Of a stretch of DNA of 64,000 nucleotides, positions 51,076 through 59,172 are shown in pieces. The notes beneath the pieces are model-generated. The model worked only from the letters and a program-made list of their open reading frames with translations. It made no database searches and had not been told where the DNA came from. Each line of letters begins with the position of its first letter. Within the stretch, counting starts at the first letter, position 1. The stretch comes from DAOMNN01 sp050486545 (GTDB lineage Bacteria > Pseudomonadota > Gammaproteobacteria > Burkholderiales > Rhodocyclaceae). The position numbers and the translations under genes were made by a program. The DNA is taken from NCBI GenBank assembly GCA_050486545.1, contig JBJHDM010000002.1, positions 56,470-120,469 of the forward strand. Reading direction: 5' to 3'.

Positions 51076-52287
51076 ATGCTGAAGTTCCCCATCTACCTCG
51101 ACTACTCGGCCACGACGCCGGTCGACCCGCGCGTGGCGGAGAAGATGATCCCCTGGCTGACCGAGCATTTCGGCAATCCGGCCAGCCGCTCCCACGCGTA
51201 CGGCTGGGAAGCCGAGAAAGCGGTCGAGGATGCGCGTGCCGAGGTCGCCGCCCTGGTCGGCGCCGATCCGAAGGAGATCATCTGGACGTCGGGCGCGACC
51301 GAATCGAACAATCTCGCGATCAAGGGCGCGGCCCAGTTCTACAAGGGCAAGGGCAAGCACCTCATCACGGTCAAGACCGAGCACAAGGCCGTACTGGATA
51401 CCGTCCGGGAACTCGAGCGTCAGGGGTTCGAAGCCACCTATCTCGATGTCCGCGAAGACGGTCTCGTCGATCTCGATGCATTCCGTCAGGCCTTGCGCCC
51501 GGACACGATCGTGGTCTCGGTGATGCTGGTCAACAACGAGATCGGCGTCATCCAGCCGATCGCCGAGATTGGCGAGATCTGTCGCGAGAAGGGCATCGTC
51601 CTGCACGTCGACGCGGCCCAGGCCGCAGGGAAGGTCCCCATCGACCTGTCTTCCCTGAAGGTCGACCTCATGTCGTTCTCCGCCCACAAGGCGTATGGCC
51701 CGAAGGGCATCGGCGCACTCTACGTGCGACGCAAGCCGCGCGTGCGCCTGGAGGCCCAGATGCACGGCGGTGGACACGAACGCGGCCTGCGGTCGGGCAC
51801 CTTGCCGACCCACCAGATCGTCGGCATGGGTGAAGCGTTCCGGATCGCACGCGAGGAGATGGCGACCGAGAACGAACGCATCCGTGCGCTGCGCGACAAG
51901 CTCCTCAACGGCTGCCGGGACATGGACGCCGTCTATGTGAACGGCGACCTGGAACACCGTGTTCCGCACAACCTGAACATTTCCTTTGCGTACGTCGAGG
52001 GCGAATCGCTGATCATGGCCATCAAGGATGTAGCCGTTTCGTCCGGCTCGGCCTGCACTTCGGCAAGCCTCGAGCCTTCCTACGTGCTTCGCGCACTGGG
52101 TCGCAACGACGAACTGGCACATAGCTCGATCCGGTTTACGATCGGCCGCTTCACGACCGAAGAGGAAATCGATTACACGATCGACCTGTTGCACCAGAAG
52201 ATCGGCAAGCTGCGCGAGCTGTCGCCGCTGTGGGAGATGGTGCAGGAAGGCGTCGATCTCGATACCGTGCAGTGGGCCGCCCACTGA
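51076..52287 (+). CDS. iscS: Cysteine desulfurase IscS
   Basis: IscS supplies sulfur for Fe-S clusters on IscU and for thiolated tRNA and cofactors. The 403-residue protein starts LKFPIYLDYSATTPVDPRVA and has His103 (VKTEHKAVLD), PLP lysine Lys205 (SFSAHKAYGPKG) and the mobile-loop Cys327 (VSSGSACTSASLEPSYVL). These positions are one less than in E. coli. The C-terminal LRELSPLWEMVQEGVDLDTV is the IscU-binding end. It lies 25 bp before iscU. Confidence 0.97.
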   Translation: MLKFPIYLDYSATTPVDPRVAEKMIPWLTEHFGNPASRSHAYGWEAEKAVEDARAEVAALVGADPKEIIWTSGATESNNLAIKGAAQFYKGKGKHLITVKTEHKAVLDTVRELERQGFEATYLDVREDGLVDLDAFRQALRPDTIVVSVMLVNNEIGVIQPIAEIGEICREKGIVLHVDAAQAAGKVPIDLSSLKVDLMSFSAHKAYGPKGIGALYVRRKPRVRLEAQMHGGGHERGLRSGTLPTHQIVGMGEAFRIAREEMATENERIRALRDKLLNGCRDMDAVYVNGDLEHRVPHNLNISFAYVEGESLIMAIKDVAVSSGSACTSASLEPSYVLRALGRNDELAHSSIRFTIGRFTTEEEIDYTIDLLHQKIGKLRELSPLWEMVQEGVDLDTVQWAAH

Positions 52288-52312
52288 CCGAAGCATTTGA
52301 AGGAGAAACACC

Positions 52313-52696
52313 ATGGCATACAGCGAAAAGGTCCTGGACCACTACGAAAATCCGCGCAACGTCGGCTCGTTCGGGAAAGAGGACGACGGCGTGGGCACCG
52401 GCATGGTCGGCGCGCCGGCCTGTGGCGACGTAATGAAGCTGCAGATCAAGGTCGGGCAGGATGGCGTGATCGAGGATGCGAAGTTCAAGACCTACGGCTG
52501 CGGTTCGGCGATCGCGTCGAGCTCCCTCGTGACCGAGTGGGTCAAGGGCAAGACCGTCGATCAGGCGCTGGAGATCAAGAACACCCAGATCGCCGAGGAA
52601 CTGGCGCTGCCGCCGGTCAAGATCCACTGCTCGATCCTGGCCGAGGACGCGATCAAGGCCGCCGTCGCCGATTACAAGAAGAAGCATCAGCTTTGA
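52313..52696 (+). CDS. iscU: Fe-S cluster scaffold IscU
   Basis: IscU is the scaffold on which [2Fe-2S] clusters are built. The 127-residue product has ligands Cys37 (GAPACGDVMK), Cys63 (TYGCGSAIASSS) and Cys106 (KIHCSILAEDA) at the E. coli numbers, with Asp39 nearby. The LPPVK motif at 99-103 is the binding site for the chaperone HscA, which is encoded downstream. AAGGAG lies before the ATG. Confidence 0.97.
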   Translation: MAYSEKVLDHYENPRNVGSFGKEDDGVGTGMVGAPACGDVMKLQIKVGQDGVIEDAKFKTYGCGSAIASSSLVTEWVKGKTVDQALEIKNTQIAEELALPPVKIHCSILAEDAIKAAVADYKKKHQL

Positions 52697-52713
52697 TCAC
52701 GGAGGTCCGTACG

Positions 52714-53037
52714 ATGGGTGTCACACTGAGCGAGAGCGCGGCCAGGCACGTTGCGAATTTCCTGGAGAAGCGGGGCAAGGGTGTCGGAGTCCGTCTGGGC
52801 GTACGCACCAGCGGCTGTTCCGGCATGGCCTACAAGCTCGAATTCGTCGATGCAGCGAACGAGGAGGACCTGGTTTTCGAAAGCCATGGCCTCAAGGTTG
52901 TGGTCGATCCCAAGAGCCTTCCCTATCTGGAAGGGACGGAACTCGATTTCGTGCGCGAAGGGCTGAACGAAGGGTTCCGCTTCAACAACCCGAACGTCAA
53001 GGACCAGTGCGGCTGCGGCGAAAGCTTCAACGTCTGA
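52714..53037 (+). CDS. iscA: A-type Fe-S carrier IscA
   Basis: IscA carries iron or Fe-S clusters to target enzymes, in particular [4Fe-4S] ones. The 107-residue protein begins GVTLSESAARHVANFLEKRG and has the three cysteines of the family: Cys35 (TSGCSGMAYKLEF) and Cys99/Cys101 (DQCGCGESFNV at the C-terminus). A GGAGG 8 nt before 52714 decides the start; the frame is open further upstream inside iscU. Confidence 0.96.
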   Translation: MGVTLSESAARHVANFLEKRGKGVGVRLGVRTSGCSGMAYKLEFVDAANEEDLVFESHGLKVVVDPKSLPYLEGTELDFVREGLNEGFRFNNPNVKDQCGCGESFNV

Positions 53038-53092
53038 GAACACGTGAACGACGGCGCAATCGGTTCGCACGCTTTGGGATGATCGGGACGCG

Positions 53093-53626
53093 ATGAGCAT
53101 CGACCTTCAGCAGGATTTTTTCGGCCTTTTCGGTTTGCCGCGCCGTTACAGACTCGATGAGGCCGCGCTGGAGGCGGCTTATCACGACTTGCACGGCAAG
53201 GTGCATCCCGACCGCCATGCCCATCTTCCCGATGCGGACCGGCGTCGTGCGCTGCAATGGGCCACGCATGTGAACGAGGCGTTCACCACCCTGCGCAAGC
53301 CGCTCGCGCGAGCCCACTACCTGCTCGGCCTTTCCGGGGTCGACGCCGGCATCCACACCAATACCGCGATGTCTCCCGAGTTCCTGATGGAACAGATGGA
53401 GTGGCGCGAAGCGGTCGAGGAGGCGCGCGCCGGCGGCGACCTGGGAGAGCTGGAGCAACTCCACTTGCGTCTACGACAGCATGCCCGTGAACTGTTCGCC
53501 GCCCTCGAAGCCGAGTTCGACGAACGCGGGGACCTCACCGTCGCCGCGGAAACCACGCGAAGACTGATGTTCATCGAAAAACTCCAGCACGAAATTGACG
53601 ACGCCCTCGAGGCGCTTGAGAGCTGA
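53093..53626 (+). CDS. hscB: Fe-S assembly J-domain co-chaperone HscB
   Basis: HscB brings IscU to HscA and stimulates its ATPase. The 177-residue protein has an N-terminal J domain (about 1-80) with the HPD motif at 38-40 (LHGKVHPDRHAHLPDADRRR) and NEAFTTLRKPLARAHYLLGL. The C-terminal three-helix domain that binds IscU contains MSPEFLMEQMEWREAVEEAR. Its stop overlaps the hscA start by one base (TGATG). Confidence 0.94.
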   Translation: MSIDLQQDFFGLFGLPRRYRLDEAALEAAYHDLHGKVHPDRHAHLPDADRRRALQWATHVNEAFTTLRKPLARAHYLLGLSGVDAGIHTNTAMSPEFLMEQMEWREAVEEARAGGDLGELEQLHLRLRQHARELFAALEAEFDERGDLTVAAETTRRLMFIEKLQHEIDDALEALES

Positions 53627-55494
53627 TGGCCCTACTACAGATCGCAGAACCGGGAATGTCCGCCGAGCCGCACAAGCAGCGGCTTGCAGCGGGCATCGAT
53701 CTCGGCACCACGAACTCCCTTGTTGCCACCGTCCGCAATGGAATCGCCGTCTGTCTTCCCGACGAGAGCGGGCGCACGATGCTGCCATCGGTCGTGCATT
53801 ACTGCGCCGACGGGCGTATCGAAGTCGGTCAGGCGGCAGCCCGCGCGCATGCGACCGATCCCAAGAACACGATCATGTCGGTCAAACGCTTCATGGGCCG
53901 TGGGCTGCGAGACGTGCTGCACGTCGAAGCCATGCCGTACGATTTCCTCGACGCGGAGGGGATGGTGCGTTTGCGTACCGTGCAGGGCCTGAAGACCCCG
54001 GTGGAGATTTCGGCCGAGATCCTGAAGGCCCTCGGTGCGCGAGCGAAAGCCAGTCTCGGCGGGGAACTCACCGGGGTGGTCATCACGGTGCCAGCCTACT
54101 TCGACGATGCACAACGCCAGGCCACGAAGGATGCCGCTCAACTGGCCGGGCTGAACGTCCTGCGCCTGCTCAACGAACCAACGGCCGCCGCGGTCGCCTA
54201 CGGGCTGGACAACGCATCCGAGGGGGTCTATGCGGTCTACGATCTGGGCGGCGGCACCTTCGACCTGTCGATCCTGAAGCTGTCCCGTGGCGTGTTCGAG
54301 GTGCTTGCAACCAATGGCGACAGCGCACTCGGCGGGGACGATTTCGATCATCGCCTGTTCTGCTGGATCCTCGACAGCGCGGCGATCTCGCCACCTTCGA
54401 GTGCGGATGCGCGACGCCTGCTCATGAAGGCCCGCGAAGCGAAGGAGTTGCTGACGGTATGCGAGGAGGCGCACATCGGTGCGCAGCTTGGATCCGGTGA
54501 GGAGATCGACCTGACGATCACGCGGGAGGAGTTTGCGCAGATCACCGAACACCTGGTCCGCAAGACCATGGCGCCGATGCGCAAGGTTCTTCGGGACGCA
54601 GGGCTTTCCCCGGAGCAGGTCAAGGGCGTAGTGATGGTCGGAGGCGCGACCCGGATGCTCCAGATCCAGCGTGCCGTGGCGGAGTTTTTCGGCCAGGAGC
54701 CCCTGACGAATCTCGATCCCGACAAGGTCGTCGCCCTCGGCGCGGCCATCCAGGCGAACATCCTCGCCGGCAATCGCAAGGAAGAGGACGACTGGTTGCT
54801 GCTCGACGTCATCCCGCTTTCACTGGGACTGGAAACGATGGGCGGCCTGGTCGAAAAGGTCGTGCCGCGCAATGCGACCCTGCCCATCGCCCGTGCCCAG
54901 GAGTTCACGACGTTCAAGGACGGGCAAACGGCGATGGCGTTCCACGTCGTCCAGGGCGAGCGCGAACTGGTCAAGGACTGCCGTTCTCTGGCACGCTTCG
55001 AACTGCGAGGCATTCCGCCGATGGCGGCCGGTGCTGCGCGCATCCGCGTCACCTTCCAGGTCGATGCCGACGGTTTGCTGTCGGTCTCGGCGCGCGAGAT
55101 GTCATCGGGTGTCGAAGCGAGCGTGCTGGTCAAGCCTTCCTACGGCCTCAGCGACGATGAGATCGCCGACATGCTCACCCAGGGGATCGTCCACGCCGGC
55201 GAGGACATGAGCGCCCGTGCCCTGCAGGAGCAGCGGGTAGAAGCCGACCGGGTCATCGAAGCGACCGAACATGCGCTCGAGCGAGACGGCGAGCTGCTCG
55301 ATGCCCTCGAGCGCGAACAGATCGACATCGCCCTGAACGCCTTGCGGCAACGACGCAAGGAAGCGGATCACCGTGCGATCAAGGCCGGCATCGAAGCGCT
55401 TTCGCGTGCAACCGACGAGTTCGCAGCGCGCCGTATGGACAAGAGCATTCGTTCGGCCTTGGCCGGACGCAACGTCAATGAGATCGAAGCATGA
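53626..55494 (+). CDS. hscA: Fe-S assembly Hsp70 chaperone HscA
   Basis: HscA is the specialised Hsp70 that helps transfer clusters from IscU. The 622-residue protein has the ATPase signatures AAGIDLGTTNSLVATVRNG, VYDLGGGTFDLSILKLSRG and GVVMVGGATRMLQIQRAVAE. The substrate-binding domain is about 390-510 and the helical lid follows. The start has a 10-residue extension before the beta strand, as in E. coli HscA. Genes upstream and downstream overlap by 1 and 4 bp. Confidence 0.96.
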   Translation: MALLQIAEPGMSAEPHKQRLAAGIDLGTTNSLVATVRNGIAVCLPDESGRTMLPSVVHYCADGRIEVGQAAARAHATDPKNTIMSVKRFMGRGLRDVLHVEAMPYDFLDAEGMVRLRTVQGLKTPVEISAEILKALGARAKASLGGELTGVVITVPAYFDDAQRQATKDAAQLAGLNVLRLLNEPTAAAVAYGLDNASEGVYAVYDLGGGTFDLSILKLSRGVFEVLATNGDSALGGDDFDHRLFCWILDSAAISPPSSADARRLLMKAREAKELLTVCEEAHIGAQLGSGEEIDLTITREEFAQITEHLVRKTMAPMRKVLRDAGLSPEQVKGVVMVGGATRMLQIQRAVAEFFGQEPLTNLDPDKVVALGAAIQANILAGNRKEEDDWLLLDVIPLSLGLETMGGLVEKVVPRNATLPIARAQEFTTFKDGQTAMAFHVVQGERELVKDCRSLARFELRGIPPMAAGAARIRVTFQVDADGLLSVSAREMSSGVEASVLVKPSYGLSDDEIADMLTQGIVHAGEDMSARALQEQRVEADRVIEATEHALERDGELLDALEREQIDIALNALRQRRKEADHRAIKAGIEALSRATDEFAARRMDKSIRSALAGRNVNEIEA

Positions 55495-55835
55495 CCCAGA
55501 TCGTGATCCTGCCCCATGTCGAACTTTGCCCCGAGGGTGCCGTCTTCGATGCGCCGGTCGGCACCACGATCTGTGACAGCCTGCTGGCCAACGGGATCGA
55601 GATCGAGCATGCCTGCGAGAAGTCCTGCGCATGCACCACCTGTCATGTGATCGTACGGGAAGGATTCGATTCGCTGGAAGAGGCCGAAGAAGAGGAGGAG
55701 GATCTCCTGGACAAGGCTTGGGGACTGGAGCCCAATTCGCGGCTCTCGTGTCAGACCAAGGTCGCCGGGACGCCCCTCGTCATCGAGATTCCCCGCTACA
55801 CGATCAATATGGCACGGGAGGGCAAGCACGGATGA
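55491..55835 (+). CDS. fdx: ISC-type [2Fe-2S] ferredoxin
   Basis: This 114-residue adrenodoxin-type ferredoxin gives electrons for cluster assembly by IscS-IscU. The cluster ligands are in EHACEKSCACTTCHVIVREG (C-x5-C-x2-C) with the fourth Cys in SRLSCQTKV. The acidic patch EEAEEEEEDLLDKAWGLEPN contacts IscS. It begins MTQIVILPHVELCPEGAVFD. The stop overlaps the iscX start (ATGA). Confidence 0.96.
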   Translation: MTQIVILPHVELCPEGAVFDAPVGTTICDSLLANGIEIEHACEKSCACTTCHVIVREGFDSLEEAEEEEEDLLDKAWGLEPNSRLSCQTKVAGTPLVIEIPRYTINMAREGKHG

Positions 55836-56026
55836 AATGGACCGAGATTCAGGAGATCGCGATTCAACTCGCCGACGCGCATCCCGATACCGATCCGACA
55901 CGGATCAATTTCGTCGACCTGATGAACTGGGTGATCGCACTGCCCGAATTCGACGACGATCCGAAGCATTGCGGCGAACGAATTCTCGAAGCGATCCAGC
56001 AGGCCTGGATCGACGAAGTAGCTTGA
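55832..56026 (+). CDS. iscX: IscX, acidic modulator of Fe-S assembly
   Basis: The 64-residue acidic protein has the conserved beginning MKWTEIQEIAIQLADAHPDT and the DPTRINFVDLMNWVIALPEF-DDDPKHCGERILEAIQQAW pattern of YfhJ/IscX. IscX binds IscS at the frataxin site and slows or tunes cluster formation depending on iron. It ends the isc operon proper; gpx follows after 19 bp and may be co-transcribed. Confidence 0.95.
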   Translation: MKWTEIQEIAIQLADAHPDTDPTRINFVDLMNWVIALPEFDDDPKHCGERILEAIQQAWIDEVA

Positions 56027-56045
56027 GTTCGGACCAGCCTGGGCG

Positions 56046-56576
56046 ATGACCACCGTTTACGATTTCGACCTCCAGTCGCTCGACGGCACACGACTTTGCA
56101 TGGACGCGTACCGGGGGCAGGTGCTGCTGCTGGTGAATACCGCGAGCCGCTGCGGCTTCACGCCGCAGTACGCCGGCTTGCAGAAGTTGCACGACACCTA
56201 TCGTTCGCGGGGATTCACGGTGATCGCGTTCCCGTGCAACCAGTTTGGACATCAGGAGCCGGGGACAGCGGACGAGATCGCACAGTTCTGTTCCGCGCAC
56301 TACGGCGTCACGTTTCCGGTCAGCGAAAGGATCGACGTCAATGGTGCCGCCGCCCACCCACTCTTCCGTCACCTCGTGCAGGCGGCTCCGGGCATGTTCG
56401 GTACCCAGGCCATCAAGTGGAATTTCACGAAGTTTCTCGTCAGTCGTGACGGGCGGATGATCGAGCGCTTCGGCTCGATGACGCGCCCCGAAGACCTCAC
56501 GATACCGATCGAAGCCATGCTCGGCAACGGATCGGATCAGCGTCCCGTGGCCGGTTCATTGAGCGACAACCAGTAG
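56046..56576 (+). CDS. gpx: Glutathione peroxidase family protein
   Basis: The 176-residue thiol peroxidase begins VYDFDLQSLDGTRLCMDAYR. The active residue is Cys36 (NTASRCGFTPQYAGLQ), encoded by TGC, so it is not a selenoprotein. The tetrad partners are Gln in FPCNQFGHQEPGT and Trp in KWNFTKFLV. Cys in FPCNQ is the usual resolving residue for thioredoxin-dependent GPx. It is directly behind iscX, a sensible place for defence of Fe-S synthesis. The last 40 bp overlap the convergent response regulator gene. Confidence 0.93.
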   Translation: MTTVYDFDLQSLDGTRLCMDAYRGQVLLLVNTASRCGFTPQYAGLQKLHDTYRSRGFTVIAFPCNQFGHQEPGTADEIAQFCSAHYGVTFPVSERIDVNGAAAHPLFRHLVQAAPGMFGTQAIKWNFTKFLVSRDGRMIERFGSMTRPEDLTIPIEAMLGNGSDQRPVAGSLSDNQ

Positions 56577-56980
56577 GTCGCGATCGCGTCGACGGCCTTG
56601 ACGAAGTCCTGGTAGTCCACCGGCTTGCGGATATAGCTGTTCGCACCCAGGTGGTAGGCCTGCGTGATGTCGCGCGGTTCGCTCGAGGTGGTCAGGACGA
56701 CGACCGGCAGCAGGGCGGTGTCCTGGTCGGCTCGAATCCGGCGCAGGACCTCGAGCCCGTCGATCCGCGGCAACTTGAGGTCGAGCAGGACAACGGCCGG
56801 CATCACGCTGCGATCGCGTCCGGCGTGGATTCCGCTACCCGACAGATAGTCGAGCGCCTCGACTCCGTCGCGCGCGACGACAACGGGGTTCTCCACCCCG
56901 TTCTTGCTGAACGCGCGCAGGGTCAGCGATTCATCGTCGGGATTGTCTTCAACAAGCAGAATGGGGTTGTCGCCGTTCAT
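56537..56980 (-). CDS. Single-domain response regulator (Rcp1-like)
   Basis: The 147-residue protein is a REC domain without output. It opens PILLVEDNPDDESLTLRAFS, with acidic Glu11/Asp12 and phosphoacceptor Asp67 in VVLLDLKLPRIDGLEVLRRI. LTTSSEPRDI and YIRKPVDYQDFVKAVDAIA complete the active site. The DNPDDE start and the insertion around residues 48-60 are typical of Rcp1-type regulators that serve phytochrome-like or hybrid kinases. No kinase is nearby. The 3' end overlaps gpx by 40 bp on the opposite strand. Confidence 0.9.
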   Translation of the reverse strand: MNGDNPILLVEDNPDDESLTLRAFSKNGVENPVVVARDGVEALDYLSGSGIHAGRDRSVMPAVVLLDLKLPRIDGLEVLRRIRADQDTALLPVVVLTTSSEPRDITQAYHLGANSYIRKPVDYQDFVKAVDAIATYWLSLNEPATGR

Positions 56981-56998
56981 GGCCTGACCCTCCCTCGA

Positions 56999-57937
56999 TC
57001 AATTCTCCGTGCCCGGCAAGTCCTCGGCATGCAGCAGGAAGACCTTGTCGTCTCCCCCGGTGGCGGACAGCCAGATCAGCGGAAGTTCCGGAAACGCCTG
57101 TTCCATGATGGCCCTGTTGTGGCCGACTTCGACGGCCAGGACCCCGCCGGGCTCAAGATGGGCTTTGGCCCGCGCAATGACGCGTCGCACCACATCCAGT
57201 CCATCACGGCCAGCGGCGAGCGCCATCGTTGGCTCATGTCGATACTCCGGCGGCAGGGACTCCATGGATTCGGCGGTCACATAAGGGGGATTGCACACGA
57301 TCAGATCGAAACGGCGGCCCTCGAGTCCGTTGAAGACGTCGCTGCGAATCGCCTCGATCCGATGCTCCAGGCCGTATTCGGAAATGTTCCGGCGAGCGAC
57401 CTCCAGGGCATCGTCCGACAGGTCCGCGGCGACGACTCGCGCATTCGGGAAGACATGCGCCATCAGGATCGCAAGGCATCCCGATCCGGTGCATAGATCG
57501 AGCACGTCGCTTACCGTGCGCTCGTCGTCGATCCACGGCGAGAAACCTTCCCCGAGCAGTTCGGCAAAATAGGACCGCGGCACGATGACCCGTTCATCGA
57601 CGTAGAACCTGAAGTCCCCGAGCCAGGCTTCGTTCGTGATGTAGGCCGCCGGAACCCGATCGGTGATCCGGCGTTCGATGACGGCAAGCAGCGCTTCACG
57701 CTCATCCGAGATGATGCACGCGTCGAGAAAGGGTTCGAGGCGATCGAGCGGCAACGACAGCGCATGCAGCAGCAGCCAGGCCGCTTCATCGTAAGCATCG
57801 GTGCAGCCATGACCGAAGAACAGTCCCTCGCGATTGAATCGGCTTACCGCATAGCGCAACCAGTCCCGCAGCGTCACCAGTTCGACCAGCGGTCCCGATT
57901 CATACTCATGTTCCGGCGCTTCGGAAATGTCGTTCAT
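56999..57937 (-). CDS. prmB: Ribosomal protein L3 glutamine N5-methyltransferase PrmB
   Basis: PrmB methylates a glutamine of ribosomal protein L3. The 312-residue protein has the HemK-family N-terminal helical domain (LRDWLRYAVSRFNREGLFFG with HGCTDAYDEAAWLLLHALSL, PrmB-specific) and a class I methyltransferase domain. The domain has VLDLCTGSGCLAILMAHVFP and the catalytic NPPY in DLIVCNPPYVTAESMESLPP. GAGGATGAA stands before the ATG. It begins 1 bp after the dapE stop, so it is coupled to dapE. Confidence 0.94.
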   Translation of the reverse strand: MNDISEAPEHEYESGPLVELVTLRDWLRYAVSRFNREGLFFGHGCTDAYDEAAWLLLHALSLPLDRLEPFLDACIISDEREALLAVIERRITDRVPAAYITNEAWLGDFRFYVDERVIVPRSYFAELLGEGFSPWIDDERTVSDVLDLCTGSGCLAILMAHVFPNARVVAADLSDDALEVARRNISEYGLEHRIEAIRSDVFNGLEGRRFDLIVCNPPYVTAESMESLPPEYRHEPTMALAAGRDGLDVVRRVIARAKAHLEPGGVLAVEVGHNRAIMEQAFPELPLIWLSATGGDDKVFLLHAEDLPGTEN

Positions 57938-57938
57938 T

Positions 57939-59093
57939 TCATCCTCGTTGTGATGCCAGCAGGGCATGCAGGGTCTGTTCGTAAATGGCGGAAAGCGACT
58001 CGATCGCGGTGAGCTCGACGCACTCGTTGAGTTGATGGATGGTGGCGTTGACCGGGCCGAACTCCACCACTTCATTGCAGATGTCGGCAATGAAGCGTCC
58101 ATCCGACGTGCCGCCTGTCGTGGACAGCTCGGTCTCCACGCCGACGCAATGGCGGATCGATGCGGAGACGGCTTCGACCAGACGTCCCCGCCCAGTCAGG
58201 TAAGGCCTGCCCGAAAGGTGCCAATCTAAAGTGTAGTCCAGACCGTGACGGTCCAGGACGGCGTGAACCCGCTCGCGCAGCGAAGCCTCGCTGCTGACCG
58301 ACGCGAAGCGGAAGTTGAACCACACTTCGCATTCGCCCGGAATGACATTGTTGGCGCCGGTTCCGGCATGGATGTTCGAGACTTGCCAGGTCGTGGGCGG
58401 GAAGTACTCGTTGCCTTCGTCCCACTGCGTCGCCGCGAGTTCGGCAAGCGCGGGGGCCAATTCATGTACCGGGTTCCGGGCGAGCTGTGGATAGGCGACG
58501 TGGCCCTGTCGTCCATGCACCCGGAGCGTTCCGGAAAGCGAGCCGCGCCGGCCGTTCTTGATCATGTCTCCGAGCGTTCGAACCGAGGTCGGCTCGCCGA
58601 CGATGCAGTAGTCCAGGCGCTCGCCCCGTGCCGCCAGGGCTTCGACGACCTTGACCGTCCCATGGGTTGCAATGCCTTCCTCGTCGGAGGTCAGGAGCAG
58701 TGCGATCGACCCGTGATGATCCGGCTGTGTCGCGACGAAACGCTCGATCGCGGTCACGAAGGCCGCGAGGGAGGTCTTCATGTCCGCGGCACCGCGTCCA
58801 TACAGGCGTCCGTCGCGCAGCGTCGGTTCGAACGGTGGCGACTGCCAGCCGTCAAGGGGGCCGGGGGGCACGACATCGGTATGGCCGGCGAAGCACAGCA
58901 CTGGGGCGCGCGATCCACGCCGTGCCCAAAGGTTGTTCACCCCGTCGGAGTCGATTCGCTCGAAGGCGAATCCCAGGGGGCGCAATCGCTCGGCGATCAG
59001 GTCGAGGCAGCCGGCGTCGTTCGGCGTGACCGACTCCCGGGCAATCAGTTCGAGGGCGAGATCCAGGGTCGGGTTCTGCAGGGAAGGGCTCAT
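57939..59093 (-). CDS. dapE: Succinyl-diaminopimelate desuccinylase DapE
   Basis: DapE releases succinate from N-succinyl-LL-diaminopimelate in lysine and peptidoglycan synthesis. The 384-residue zinc aminoacylase has PVLCFAGHTDVVPPGPLDGW, GRGAADMKTSLAAFVTAIER, LLLTSDEEGIATHGTVKVVE with the catalytic Glu, and a C-terminal STTGGTSDGRFIADICNEVV. The length is normal (E. coli 375). It follows pilU by 79 bp. No ribosome-binding site is obvious at the ATG. Confidence 0.95.
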   Translation of the reverse strand: MSPSLQNPTLDLALELIARESVTPNDAGCLDLIAERLRPLGFAFERIDSDGVNNLWARRGSRAPVLCFAGHTDVVPPGPLDGWQSPPFEPTLRDGRLYGRGAADMKTSLAAFVTAIERFVATQPDHHGSIALLLTSDEEGIATHGTVKVVEALAARGERLDYCIVGEPTSVRTLGDMIKNGRRGSLSGTLRVHGRQGHVAYPQLARNPVHELAPALAELAATQWDEGNEYFPPTTWQVSNIHAGTGANNVIPGECEVWFNFRFASVSSEASLRERVHAVLDRHGLDYTLDWHLSGRPYLTGRGRLVEAVSASIRHCVGVETELSTTGGTSDGRFIADICNEVVEFGPVNATIHQLNECVELTAIESLSAIYEQTLHALLASQRG

Positions 59094-59172
59094 GGGAGGC
59101 AGGTTGTCATGGCGCAGCGGAACACGTGCGAACGCCGCCAGGCATCCGCGCGCGCTTCCGCAGGGCGGTGGT

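Noticed and set aside
56046..56576. Possible selenocysteine in the glutathione peroxidase.
   Set aside because: The active-site codon is TGC (Cys), not TGA.
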